Of a stretch of 64,000 nucleotides of DNA, positions 22,260 through 34,272 are shown piece by piece. The position numbers were made by a program, and so were the translations under genes. Source of the DNA: Nemertoderma westbladi (taxonomy: Eukaryota; Xenacoelomorpha; Nemertodermatida; Nemertodermatidae); contig JAUCBJ010004292.1 in the NCBI GenBank assembly GCA_032718475.1, positions 22,804-86,803 on the forward strand, written 5' to 3'. The notes under the pieces were generated by a model. The model worked only from the letters and a program-made list of their open reading frames with translations, was not told the DNA's origin and did no database searches. Each line of letters begins with the position of its first letter. The stretch's first letter is position 1.

Positions 22260-22815
22260 TAATCTAAAAATGTGCTATTTCTAATATTTACTGTAGTTTA
22301 TGGATGTTTATATATATTCATATATATATATATTGGAATTATCTGGAATAAATATGAAATAAATAAATAAATAAATATGTCAGATAGGCACCCCGCGGTA
22401 CCGGTAGTGCGTCAAGTGCGGTAGTGTTACTGCTGTAATGTGTGTGGGGTGGTGTGTGGGTACCGGTATACCAAAATCATACACGAATGTCTAACAACAA
22501 GTGGAATCTCTGTAAGTAATTAATTGTATTATGTAATTTTAATTTACAGAAAGTGACTTATGAATCATTGGATGGTTTGTAACCTAAATGCAATGGGAGT
22601 GATCCTGGTATAAAATGAACCTAACCGGGATACAATTGATATCGCTGTGGATTTTAATTATGGTTTGCTTCGTTCGACAAGGTTAGTCAATAACTTTAAA
22701 GGGCCGGTTTGGTGGATTCTGTCGCGTTTTTATGTTACGTTTGTAACTGATACTCAATTTCATGGAATGTCTTAATTTAAAGTTCGAAATTTTTTTTGTA
22801 GATGAATTTAAGTAT
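22260..22815. other. AT-rich non-coding DNA
   Basis: Contains a TA-rich stretch (22308-22336) and an AATA repeat (about 22355-22376). I see no gene. Confidence 0.5.
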
Positions 22816-22823
22816 TTAGCACA

Positions 22824-23260
22824 GGGACAGGATACGATACGATACGGAAATACGATACGGTGCGAAAAATCCAAGATACGATACGAAATACGAAAATAGT
22901 TTCGTATTTTTTTTCGTATCGTGTTTTATCTAAGAGTTGATAAAAAAAAACATGTATGGATGGTGTATTACTGATTATTAATTACACTGTCTTACACATT
23001 TTATTGACATAATAAATCTGTAAACTGTTACGTAATTTATATACCAATTTTGGGCAAAAAATGTAAAGAAATTAAATAAGTGGTGGTAAATTTAGTTCGA
23101 CTGTTGTAAACATTAATATTTACAAAATTATAAGATACGAAAATACGATACGAAATACGAAAAATATTTATTCGTATTTTACGATACGAAGTAAATTTTT
23201 ATGATACGATACGAATAAAACAGTGCGATACGAAGTACGTAAATCCGTATCCTGTCCCGA
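22824..23260. mobile_element. hAT-like MITE
   Basis: Terminal inverted repeats GGGACAGGATACG (22824-22836) and CGTATCCTGTCCC (23246-23258) bound 437 bp. The candidate 8-bp target duplication TTAGCACA is at 22816-22823 and 23261-23268. The subterminal regions are dense in GATACGATACG-type repeats in both orientations, as in hAT elements. No coding capacity is present. Confidence 0.75.
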
Positions 23261-23465
23261 TTAGCACATATAATTTCATAGAATTTATCTGATGATAGTT
23301 AATGACCCACAGATTCTACTGTCGCTATGTCGATTAGATTATTTTACCCTTAACGTAAAACAAGATATATTCAATAGCTTTTGCTCTACAATTTATTGGT
23401 GTATTTTGGATTGTCTATTTTTACCAAACTCTGTTGGTCTCCCTACATCGTGACATGATAAATTG

Positions 23466-26400
23466 CCCCCCGGACTATTAACTCCCCAGACTATTAACCC
23501 CCCTGACTATTAACCCCCCGGACTATTAACCCCCCGGACTATTAACCCCCCGGACTATTAACCCCCCGGACTATTAACCCCCCGGACTATTAATCCCCCG
23601 GAATATTAACCCTCGGACTATTAACCCCCCGGACTATTAACCCCCCGGACTATTAACCCCCCGGACTATTAACCCCCCGGACTATTAACCCCCCGGACTA
23701 TTAACCCCCCGGACTATTAACCCCCCGGACTATTAACTCCCCAGACTATTAACCCCCCTGACTATTAACCCCCCTGACTATTAACCCCCCGGACTATTAA
23801 CCCCCCGGACTATTAACCCCCCGACTATTAACCCCCGGACTATTAACCCTCGGACTATTAACCCCCCGGACTATTAACCCTCGGACTATTAACCCCCCGG
23901 ACTATTAACTCCCCGGACTATTAACTCCCCGGACTATTAACCCCCCGGACTATTAACCCCCCGGACTATTAACCCCCCGGACTATTAATTAACCCCCCGG
24001 ACTATTACCCTCCGGACTATTAACCCCCCGGACTATTAATTAACCCCCCGGACTATTAACCCCCCGGACTATTAACCCCCCTGACTATTAACCCCCCGGA
24101 CTATTAACCCCCCGGACTATTAACCCCCCGGACTATTACCCCCCGGACTATTAACCCCCCGGACTATTAATTAACCCCCCGGACTATTACCCCCCGGACT
24201 ATTAACCCCCCGGACTATTAACCCCCCGGACTATTAACCCCCCGGACTATTAACCCCCCGGACTATTAACTCCCCAGACTATTAACCCCCCTGACTATTA
24301 ACCCCCCTGACTATTAACCCCCCGGACTATTAACCCCCCGGACTATTAACCCCCCGGACTATTAACCCCCCGGACTATTAACCCCCCGGACTATTAACCC
24401 CCCGGACTATTAACCCCCCGACTATTAACCCCCGGACTATTAACCCTCGGACTATTAACCCCCCGGACTATTAACCCTCGGACTATTAACCCCCCGGACT
24501 ATTAACTCCCCGGACTATTAACTCCCCGGACTATTAACCCCCCGGACTATTAACCCCCCGGACTATTAACCCCCCGGACTATTAATTAACCCCCCGGACT
24601 ATTACCCCCCGGACTATTAACCCCCCGGACTATTAATTAAACCCCCGGACTATTAACCCCCCGGACTATTAACCCCCCTGACTATTAACCCCCCGGACTA
24701 TTAACCCCCCGGACTATTAACCCCCCGGACTATTACCCCCCGGACTATTAACCCCCCGGACTATTAATTAACCCCCCGGACTATTACCCCCCGGACTATT
24801 AACCCCCCGGACTATTAATTAACCCCCCGGACTATTAACCCCCCGGACTATTAATTAACCCCCCGGACTATTAACCCCCCTGACTATTAACCTCCCTGAC
24901 TATTAACCCACCGGACTATTAACCCCCCGGCCTATTAACCCCTCGGACTATTAACCCCCCTGACTATTAACCCACCGGACTATTAACCCCCCGGACTATT
25001 AACCCCCCGGACTATTAACCCCCCGGACTATTAACCCCCCGGACTATTAACCCCCCGACTATTAACCCCCGGACTATTAACCCTCGGACTATTAACCCCC
25101 CGGACTATTAACCCTCGGACTATTAACCCCCCGGACTATTAACCCTCGGACTATTAACCCCCCGGACTATTAACTCCCCGGACTATTAACTCCCCGGACT
25201 ATTAACCCCCCGGACTATTAACCCCCCGGACTATTAACCCCCCGGACTATTAATTAACCCCCCGGACTATTACCCCCCGGACTATTAACCCCCCGGACTA
25301 TTAATTAACCCCCCGGACTATTAACCCCCCGGACTATTAACCCCCCTGACTATTAACCTCCCGGACTATTAACCCCCCGGACTATTAACCCCCCGGACTA
25401 TTACCCCCCGGACTATTAACCCCCCGGACTATTAATTAACCCCCCGGACTATTACCCCCCGGACTATTAACCCCCCGGACTATTAACCCCCCGGACTATT
25501 AACCCCCCGGACTATTAACCCCCCGGACTATTAACTCCCCAGACTATTAACCCCCCTGACTATTAACCCCCCTGACTATTAACCCCCCGGACTATTAACC
25601 CCCCGGACTATTAACCCCCCGGACTATTAACCCCCCGGACTATTAACCCCCCGGACTATTAACCCCCCGGACTATTAACCCCCCGACTATTAACCCCCGG
25701 ACTATTAACCCTCGGACTATTAACCCCCCGGACTATTAACCCTCGGACTATTAACCCCCCGGACTATTAACTCCCCGGACTATTAACTCCCCGGACTATT
25801 AACCCCCCGGACTATTAACCCCCCGGACTATTAATTAACCCCCCGGACTATTACCCCCCGGACTATTAACCCCCCGGACTATTAATTAAACCCCCGGACT
25901 ATTAACCCCCCGGACTATTAACCCCCCTGACTATTAACCCCCCGGACTATTAACCCCCCGGACTATTAACCCCCCGGACTATTACCCCCCGGACTATTAA
26001 CCCCCCGGACTATTAATTAACCCCCCGGACTATTACCCCCCGGACTATTAACCCCCCGGACTATTAATTAACCCCCCGGACTATTAACCCCCCGGACTAT
26101 TAATTAACCCCCCGGACTATTAACCCCCCTGACTATTAACCTCCCTGACTATTAACCCACCGGACTATTAACCCCCCGGCCTATTAACCCCTCGGACTAT
26201 TAACCCCCCTGACTATTAACCCACCGGACTATTAACCCCCCGGACTATTAACCCCCCGGACTATTAACCCCCCGGACTATTAACTCCCCGGACTATTACC
26301 CCCCGGACTATTAACCCCCCGGACTATTAATTAACCCCCCAGACTATTAACCCCCCTGACTATTAACCCCCCGGACTATTAACCCCCCGGACTATTAACC

Positions 26401-26970
26401 CCCCGGACTATTAACCCCCCGGACTATTAACCCCCCGGACTATTAACCCCCCGGACTATTAACCCCCCGGACTATTAACTCCCCGGACTATTACCCCCCG
26501 GACTATTAACCCCCCGGACTATTAATTAACCCCCCAGACTATTAACCCCCCTGACTATTAACCCCCCGGACTATTAACCCCCCGGACTATTAACCCCCCG
26601 GACTATTAACCCCCCGGACTATTAACTCCCCGGACTATTACCCCCCGGACTATTAACCCCCCGGACTATTAATTAACTCCCCGGACTATTAACCCCCCTG
26701 ACTATTAACCCCCCGGACTATTAACCCCCCGGACTATTAACCCCCCGGACTATTAACCCCCCGGACTATTAACCCCCCGGACTATTAACCCCCCGGACTA
26801 TTAACCCCCCGGACTATTAACCCCCCCGGACTATTAACCCCCCGGACTATTAACCCCCCGGACTATTAACCCCCCGGACTATTAACTCCCCGGACTATTA
26901 CCCCCCGGACTATTAACCCCCGGACTATTAACCCTCGGACTATTAACCCCCCGCCCGGACTATTGCCCCC
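23466..26970. repeat. 16-bp satellite, unit CCCCCCGGACTATTAA
   Basis: A 3.5-kb tandem array of more than 200 units, flanked by unique AT-rich DNA. Variants (CTCCCCAGACTATTAA, CCCCCCTGACTATTAA, units with an extra TTAA, units missing AA) are not random. The rare form CCCCCCGACTATTAA is at 23817, 24414, 25051 and 25679, about 600-640 bp apart, showing higher-order duplication. The six-C tracts every 16 bases make the strand i-motif-prone and the complement G-quadruplex-prone. Confidence 0.97.
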
Positions 26971-27362
26971 AAATAACACTTACCCACTAAACAATAAATT
27001 GGCCCCAAGGTGAATTGCAAAATAAATAAGGTCGTTCTTAACTAGCAAGTTACTCAAGTTCCTTTCATGTTACAACATTAAACAATAATTTTATATAGCT
27101 GAGTCAGTTTTATATTTAATAAAACATCCATGTTTGCTTGTATGCGCTCAATAATTCCGATGTTTTCCAACTTAAGTATTTCAATACAATAAAAATAAAA
27201 TGTTAACTCGCTGAAGCCATTAAAGTATGATGTAATAAAAACTATAGCAGCTGGATAGGATAGGATAGCAGCATAGGATAAATCAAATTGTTCTAGAAAT
27301 GAATCGTGGATATTTGGAATAACATATAATAATAATAATAATTATTATTATTTGTTATTATT
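26971..27362. other. unique AT-rich spacer
   Basis: Lies between two satellites. Holds a short GGATA repeat (about 27254-27268) and an AAT/ATT microsatellite (about 27327-27360). No gene. Confidence 0.6.
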
Positions 27363-27975
27363 GTCCGGGGGTCGCAGTTGTCCGGGGGCCGCAGTTGTCC
27401 GGGGGCCGCAGTTGTCCGGGGGCCGCAGTTGTCCGGGGGCCGCAGTTGTCCGGGGGTCAGTTGTCCGGGGGCCGCAGTTGTCCGGGGGCCGCAGTTGTCC
27501 GGGGGCCGCAGTTGTCCGGGGGCCAGTTGTCCTGGGGCCGCAGTTGTCCGGGGGCCGCAGTTGTCCGGGGGCCGCAGTTGTCCGGGGGTCAGTTGTCCGG
27601 GGGCCGCAGTTGTCCGGGGGTCAGTTGTCCGGGGGCCGCAGTTGTCCGGGGGCCGCAGTTGTCCGGGGGCCAGTTGTCCTGGGGCCGCAGTTTTCCGGGG
27701 GCCGCAGTTGTCCGGGGGCCGCAGTTGTCCGGGGGCCAGTTGTCCGGGGGCCGCAGTTGTCCGGGGGCCAGTTGTCCGGGGGCCGCAGTTGTCCGGGGGC
27801 CGCAGTTGTCCGGGGGCCGCAGTTTTCCGGGGGCCAGTTGTCCGGGGGCCGCAGTTGTCCGGGGGCCGCAGTTGTCCGGGGGCCGCAGTTGTCCGGGGGC
27901 CGCAGTTGTCCGGGGGCCAGTTGTCCGGGGGCCGCAGTTGTCCGGGGGCCACAATTGTCCGGGGGCCAGTTGTCC
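27363..27975. repeat. 17-bp GC-rich satellite
   Basis: Unit GTCCGGGGGCCGCAGTT, with a shorter 15-bp form lacking GC (GTCCGGGGGCCAGTT). About 36-38 units. The unit has no stop codon in several frames on both strands, so five long overlapping ORFs appear here. They are products of the repeat, not genes. Confidence 0.97.
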
Positions 27976-28132
27976 AAGTTCCGGTCTACCGTTAGATCTT
28001 TATTTAACATTAATTATTGTATAATAGTGAAACAGAGACCAAATACAGCACAAGCACGATGCTTTTAAATAACAACATGAGATCGTATTAATCGTTAGGC
28101 GTTCCCAATGTAGCTGACATAGAAGAGAAGAT

Positions 28133-28794
28133 GAGTCAAACAATAAAATAGTTTCAATGATTCCTGCTGTTCGCGTCGTCCTGCAATGATTCCTGCTGTT
28201 CGCGTCGTCCTGTATCTACATGAGTCAAACAATAAAATAGTTTCAATGATTCCTGCTGTTCGCGTCGTCCTGTATCTACTGTTTTTTCTACTTTAATGAT
28301 TCCTGCTGTTCGCGTCGTCCTGTATCTACTGTTTTTTCTACTTTAATGATTCCTGCTGTTCGCGTCGTCCTGTATCTACTGTTTTTTCTACTTTAATGAT
28401 TCCTGCTGTTCGCGTCGTCCTGTATCTACTGTTTTTTCTACTTTAATGATTCCTGCTGTTCGCGTCGTCCTGTATCTACTGTTTTTTCTACTTTAATGAT
28501 TCCTGCTGTTCGCGTCGTCCTGTATCTACTGTTTTTTCTACTTTAATGATTCCTGCTGTTCGCGTCGTCCTGTATCTACTGTTTTTTCTACTTTAATGAT
28601 TCCTGCTGTTCGCGTCGTCCTGTATCTACTGTTTTTTCTACTTTAATGATTCCTGCTGTTCGCGTCGTCCTGTATCTACTGTTTTTTCTACTTTAATGAT
28701 TCCTGCTGTTCGCGTCGTCCTGTATCTACTGTTTTTTCTACTTTAATGATTCCTGCTGTTCGCGTCGTCCTGTATCTACTGTTTTTTCTACTTT
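28133..28794. repeat. 50-bp satellite
   Basis: Unit with TTCCTGCTGTTCGCGTCGTC, a spacer and GTTTTTTCTACTTTAATGA. From 28281 to 28790 GTTTTTTCTA recurs exactly every 50 bases (11 occurrences) with almost no divergence. The first units (28133-28270) contain an extra GAGTCAAACAATAAAATAG segment at 28133 and 28222. Confidence 0.95.
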
Positions 28795-28929
28795 TAATAG
28801 AATGATATGGTTATGCTATATACTATGGTTAATTGGATTTTTAGCCTATTGCATCTGCTGTAATCTTTATCCTTATTTATTTTATTTATATAAATCCCAT
28901 TCAATCGTATTTAATATTTATTAAATATT

Positions 28930-29034
28930 CAAATATTTATTAGGTAACTAGAGAGCCGCTTAACTACATAAACCAATATTGGATATTGAGTTCCGTTTTG
29001 TAGTTCGCCTTACAGACACTAAAGTTGCAATAAC
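28930..29034 (-). repeat. inverted copy of the 19851-19955 dispersed repeat
   Basis: The reverse complement aligns with 19851-19955 over about 100 bp with roughly 90% identity by eye. It includes AACGGAACTCAATATCCAAT and GCGGCTCTCTAGTTAC. A related segment in the opposite relative orientation is at 29605-29683. Confidence 0.7.
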
Positions 29035-29049
29035 TAATGGGCGGAAAAA

Positions 29050-29148
29050 AGTAAAATATCATTATTATATAGGAGGAGTATTATATATACGATAAAAAAA
29101 AGTAAAATATCATTATTATATAGGAGTATTATATATACGATAAAAAAA
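29050..29148 (+). repeat. tandem duplication of about 50 bp
   Basis: AGTAAAATATCATTATTATA is at 29050 and again at 29101, each followed by GAGTATTATATATACGATAA. The second copy lacks a GAG triplet. Confidence 0.75.
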
Positions 29149-29371
29149 AGTAAGCGGAAAACACCGCTTTTTTCATTCATTTTCAATTTAGCGAAATTCA
29201 ACTATTCTGTCCGAGTGGTTGAGTTTTACACGAGTTAGCAGGTTTTTAGCACGAGCGAAGCGAGTGTTAATATGCCAACGAGTGGAAAACTCAACACACG
29301 AGGGCAGAATAACTGAATTTTGCTAAAAGTAAATGTGTGGAAAAAAGCGGTGTTTTCCGCTTACCTTTTTT
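29143..29371. mobile_element. foldback element with nested hairpin ends
   Basis: Two arms of about 105-115 bp (29143-29258 and 29264-29371) are inverted imperfect copies, with matching blocks such as GTAAGCGGAAAACACCGC, ATTCTG and GAGTTTT. Each end also holds a small palindromic hairpin AAGCGG...CCGCTT (29152-29169 and 29345-29362). No ORF. The structure fits a foldback MITE. Confidence 0.7.
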
Positions 29372-29684
29372 ATGTCAAATTTATATTGTTTTATTTGAAA
29401 AAAAAAATCAGTTAAAAAAATTAATTTAAAATTTTTTCAGAAAAAAATTATTTAAAAAAAGACATTTTTGTTAACGAATTTTCTGAAACTTTGTGAAAAA
29501 AAATAGATTATTTAATTCAATTTAAAAAATATTGGTAAGAAAAAGAGCATTTTTCAAATAAAATATCATATAAAATATCATCATATCAAAATAAAATATT
29601 GAGGGTGGAATTTCTTAAATTTTATTACAGTTGAAAAGAGCATCGAAGTAGAAAAGGTTTGCCAATAATTTGAGCAAAATCCAT
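29372..29684. other. A/T-rich spacer with a dispersed-repeat end
   Basis: 29372-29604 is A- and T-run-rich, low-complexity DNA. 29605-29683 resembles 19745-19832. No gene. Confidence 0.5.
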
Positions 29685-30740
29685 GACATACAGGCAGATT
29701 GACAGGCATACAGATTACAGACAGACGGACCGACAGGTATACCGATTACAGACAGACGGACCGACAGGTATACCGATTACAGACAGACGGACCGACAGGT
29801 ATACCGATTACAGACAGACGGACCGACAGGTATACAGATTACAGACAGACGGACCGACAGTTATACCGATTACAGACAGACGGACCGACAGGTATACCGA
29901 TTACAGACAGACGGACCGACAGGTATACCGATTACAGACAGACGGACCGACAGGTATACCGATTACAGACAGACGGACCGACAGGTATACAGATTACAGA
30001 CAGACGGACCGACAGGTATACCGATTACAGACAGACGGACCGACAGGTATACCGATTACAGACAGACGGACCGACAGGTATACCGATTACAGACAGACGG
30101 ACCGACAGGTATACCGATTACAGACAGACGGACCGACAGGTATACCGATTACAGACAGACGGACCGACAGGTATACAGATTACAGACAGACGGACCGACA
30201 GGTATACCGATTACAGACAGGCGGACCGACAGGTATACCGATTACAGACAGACGGACCGACAGGTATACCGATTACAGACAGACGGACCGACAGGTATAC
30301 CGATTACAGACAGACGGACCGACAGGTATACCGATTACAGACAGACGGACCGACAGGTATACAGATTACACACAGACGGACCGACAGGTATACCGATTAC
30401 AGACAGACGGACCGACAGGTATACCGATTACAGACAGACGGACCGACAGGTATACCGATTACAGACAGACGGACCGACATGTATACCGATTACAGACAGA
30501 CGGACCGACAGGTATACCGATTACAGACAGACGGACCGACAGGTATACCGATTACAGACAGACGGACCGACAGGTATACCGATTACAGACAGACGGACCG
30601 ACAGGTATACCGATTACAGACAGACGGACCGACAGGTATACCGATTACAGACAGACGGACCGACAGGTATACCGATTACAGACAGACGGACCGACAGGTA
30701 TACCGATTACAGACAGACGGACCGACAGGCATACATACAG
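29685..30740. repeat. 31-bp satellite
   Basis: Unit ACAGACGGACCGACAGGTATACCGATTACAG (a 31-mer shown in parts: ACAGACGGACCGACAGG plus TATACCGATTACAG), about 33 copies. A variant TATACAGATT occurs at 29831, 29986, 30172 and 30358, that is 5, 6 and 6 units apart. 31 is not a multiple of 3, but the unit lacks stops in two forward frames, producing two overlapping ORFs of about 355 codons that are not genes. It ends 107 bp before an RGM exon, so it lies in the preceding intron. Confidence 0.96.
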
Positions 30741-30847
30741 ATACCGCCACCGCGCCATGAAATTGATAAACTGACAACGGCAATTAAATCACCGAAAATT
30801 AAATATATATATATAAATATAAATATTTTTGGGTTTCTTTACTTTAG

Positions 30848-31065
30848 GTCTAACAATGTCTAAGATAAACAGGGACAACTGTTCAATCTGCGACAAGGAC
30901 TCATCGTGGTTGAGACAGAATCCCAGCCAATCACCGGCCATGTGTAGAGTTCTACTGCGGCTCGAAAAATGTGTGGAAGACCTCGAGAAAACAGAATGCC
31001 GCGCCAATCTGCAGCTACAACAGATGAAGACCTTCACTCGGGTCATTCGTTCTCACACGTTGAAG
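30848..31065 (+). CDS. RGM: RGM exon A: N-terminal Cys-rich domain
   Basis: The acceptor TTTCTTTACTTTAG ends at 30847 and the donor AAG|GTAAAT follows 31065. The first two bases complete a codon from an upstream exon (phase 1). The peptide includes DNCSICDKDSSWL, then MCRVLLRLEKC and TECRANL, ending RVIRSHTLK. The cysteine spacing and the C-x(8)-C then C-R pattern match the RGM N domain before the GDPH site. In family members this helical domain binds BMP ligands. The Met codon at 30856 is internal, not a start. The upstream intron contains the 31-bp satellite. Confidence 0.88.
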
Positions 31066-31290
31066 GTAAATTAATAATGTAACTCACAGACCCCTAATCG
31101 ACATTTAATGGGAACATAAAGTTGTAAGAGTTACCGGTATAATAAAATATTACGCTGATATATTGTAACAAACTATATAATGATTGGGAGACTATATATA
31201 TATGATATATATATATATGTGTATGTATATGTAACAAACTATATAATACTTATATGATGTAGTTTATTACTGTTACTTAATGTATTCTAG
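31066..31290 (+). other. short intron of the RGM gene
   Basis: 225 bp, donor GTAAAT, acceptor GTATTCTAG. TA-rich with a repeated GTAACAAACTATATAAT (about 31166 and 31230). This is the only RGM intron in the window not expanded by a satellite. Confidence 0.85.
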
Positions 31291-31548
31291 AACTGTACTA
31301 GGAAGGCGGACACATCGGTATCTTCCATTGTCTCTACCACACCGGCTCCCAACAGATGTAATCTGTTCTACGATTCTCGCTCCGCCGGTAAATCCTTCTG
31401 CATGGTTTTTGGTGATCCACATCTAATACCTTTTGTTGGAGAGCCGACCACCTGTCTCGTAAAGGGAGCTCGACCTCTTGTTAGAAACAATTACCTCTCG
31501 GTGCAGCTACTCAATGTTGAGTTGGGTGGAGGTACAGTGACGTCAGAG
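31291..31548 (+). CDS. RGM: RGM exon B: GDPH autocleavage and vWF-D-like region
   Basis: Starts AAC TGT ACT directly after TTCTAG, creating an N-C-T glycosylation sequon at its first codon. The peptide includes FCMVFGDPHLIPFVG and later KGARPLVRNNYLSVQLLN, a close match to the most conserved part of RGMs. GDPH is the Asp-Pro autoproteolysis site of the family. The exon ends GTG ACG TCA GAG, followed by the donor GTTAGT at 31549. Read-through meets a TAG at 31588-31590. The last 45 nt of this exon are the template of the satellite that fills the next intron. Confidence 0.93.
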
Positions 31549-34272
31549 GTTAGTAACTCAGTTAATATGAACATCTACTCAATGTGGTAGAGTTGGGTGG
31601 TGGTACAGTGACGTCAGAGGTCAGTAACTCCGTTAATATGAACAGCTACTCAATGTGGTAGAGGTGGGTGGTGGGACAGTGACGTCAGAGGTTAGTAACT
31701 CAGTTAATATGAACAGCTACTCAATGTGGAGTTGGGTGGTGGTACAGTGACGTCAGAGGTTAGTAACTCAGTTAATATGAACATCTACTCAATGTGGAGT
31801 TGGGTGGAGGTACAGTGACGTCAGAGGTTAGTAACTCCGTTAATATGAACAGCTACTCAATGTGGAGTTGGGTGGTGGTACAGTGACGTCAGAGGTTAGT
31901 AACTCAGTTAATATGAACAGCTACTCAATGTGGAGTTGGGTGGTGGTACAGTGACGTCAGAGGTTAGTAACTCAGTTAATATGAACAGCTACTCAATGTG
32001 GTAGAGTTGGGTGGTGGTACAGTGACGTCAGAGGTTAGTAACTCCGTTAATATGAACAGCTACTCAATGTGGTAGAGTTGGGTGGTGGTACAGTGACGTC
32101 AGAGGTTAGTAACTCAGTTAATATGAACAGCTACTCAATGTGGTAGAGTTGGGTGGTGGTACAGTGACGTCAGAGGTTAGTAACTCCGTTAATATGAACA
32201 GCTACTCAATGTGGTAGAGTTGGGTGGAGGTACAGTGACGTCAGAGGTTAGTAACTCCGTTAATATGAACAGCTACTCAATGTGGAGTTGGGTGGTGGTA
32301 CAGTGACGTCAGAGGTTAGTAACTCAGTTAATATGAACAGCTACTCAATGTGGAGTTGGGTGGTGGTACAGTGACGTCAGAGGTTAGTAACTCAGTTAAT
32401 ATGAACAGCTACTCAATGTGGTAGAGTTGGGTGGTGGTACAGTGACGTCAGAGGTTAGTAACTCCGTTAATATGAACAGCTACTCAATGTGGTAGAGTTG
32501 GGTGGTGGTACAGTGACGTCAGAGGTTAGTAACTCCGTTAATATGAACAGCTACTCAATGTGGAGTTGGGTGGTGGTACAGTGACGTCAGAGGTTAGTAA
32601 CTCAGTTAATATGAACATCTACTCAATGTGGTAGAGTTGGGTGGTGGTACAGTGACGTCAGAGGTTAGTAACTCAGTTAATATGAACAGCTACTCAATGT
32701 GGTAGGTTGGGTGGAGGTACAGTGACGTCAGAGGTTAGTAACTCAGTTAATATGAACAGCTACTCAATGTTGAGTTGGGTGGAGGTACAGTGACGTCAGA
32801 GGTTAGTAACTCAGTTAATATGAACAGCTACTCAATGTGGAGTTGGGTGGTGGTACAGTGACGTCAGAGGTTAGTAACTCAGTTAATATGAACATCTACT
32901 CAATGTGGTAGAGTTGGGTGGTGGTACAGTGACGTCAGAGGTTAGTAACTCAGTTAATATGAACAGCTACTCAATGTGGAGTTGGGTGGTGGTACAGTGA
33001 CGTCAGAGGTTAGTAACTCAGTTAATATGAACAGCTACTCAATGTGGTAGAGTTGGGTGGTGGTACAGTGACGTCAGAGGTTAGTAACTCAGTTAATATG
33101 AACAGCTACTCAATGTGGAGTTGGGTGGTGGTACAGTGACGTCAGAGGTTAGTAACTCAGTTAATATGAACAGCTACTCAATGTGGAGTTGGGTGGTGGT
33201 ACAGTGACGTCAGAGGTTAGTAACTCAGTTAATATGAACAGCTACTCAATGTGGAGTTGGGTGGAGGTACAGTGACGTCAGAGGTTAGTAACTCAGTTAA
33301 TATGAACATCTACTCAATGTGGTAGAGTTGGGTGGTGGTACAGTGACGTCAGAGGTTAGTAACTCAGTTAATATGAACAGCTACTCAATGTGGAGTTGGG
33401 TGGTGGTACAGTGACGTCAGAGGTTAGTAACTCAGTTAATATGAACAGCTACTCAATGTGGTAGAGTTGGGTGGTGGTACAGTGACGTCAGAGGTTAGTA
33501 ACTCCGTTAATATGAACAGCTACTCAATGTGGTAGAGTTGGGTGGTGGTACAGTGACGTCAGAGGTTAGTAACTCAGTTAATATGAACAGCTACTCAATG
33601 TGGTAGAGTTGGGTGGAGGTACAGTGACGTCAGAGGTTAGTAACTCAGTTAATATGAACATCTACTCAATGTGGAGTTGGGTGGTGGTACAGTGACGTCA
33701 GAGGTTATTAACTCAGTTAATATGAACATCTACTCACTGTGGTAGAGTTGGGTGGAGGTACAGTGACGTCAGAGGTTAGTAACTCAGTTAATATGAACAT
33801 CTACTCAATGTGGTAGAGTTGGGTGGAGGTACAGTGACGTCAGAGGTTAGTAACTCAGTTAATATGAACAGCTACTCAATGTGGTAGAGTTGGGTGGTGG
33901 TACAGTGACGTCAGAGGTTAGTAACTCAGTTAATATGAACATCTACTCAATGTGGAGTTGGGTGGTGGTACAGTGACGTCAGAGGTTAGTAACTCAGTTA
34001 ATATGAACATCTACTCAATGTGGAGTTGGGTGGTGGTACAGTGACGTCAGAGGTTAGTAACTCAGTTAATATGAACAGCTACTCAATGTGGAGTTGGGTG
34101 GTGGTACAGTGACGTCAGAGGTTAGTAACTCAGTTAATATGAACAGCTACTCAATGTGGAGTTGGGTGGTGGTACAGTGACGTCAGAGGTTAGTAACTCA
34201 GTTAATATGAACAGCTACTCAATGTGGAGTTGGGTGGTGGTACAGTGACGTCAGAGGTTAGTAACTCAGTTA

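Noticed and set aside
23466-26970. Telomeric repeat, because of TTAACCCCCC
   Set aside because: The 16-bp unit CCCCCCGGACTATTAA is not TTAGGG-like and the array is internal, with unique DNA on both sides.
27293-28068. Five ORFs of 121-238 codons with Pro/Gly-rich repeats on both strands
   Set aside because: All come from the 17-bp satellite, whose unit has no stop in these frames. There is no start context, domain or codon signature.
29683-30774. Two overlapping ORFs of about 355 codons with TDRQVYRLQ-type repeats
   Set aside because: Artefacts of the 31-bp satellite: the same peptide appears in both frames.
30829-31074. Start of RGM at 30829 or at the ATG 30856
   Set aside because: The sequence before 30848 is a pyrimidine tract ending in AG, and the N domain lacks a signal peptide here, so this is an internal exon.
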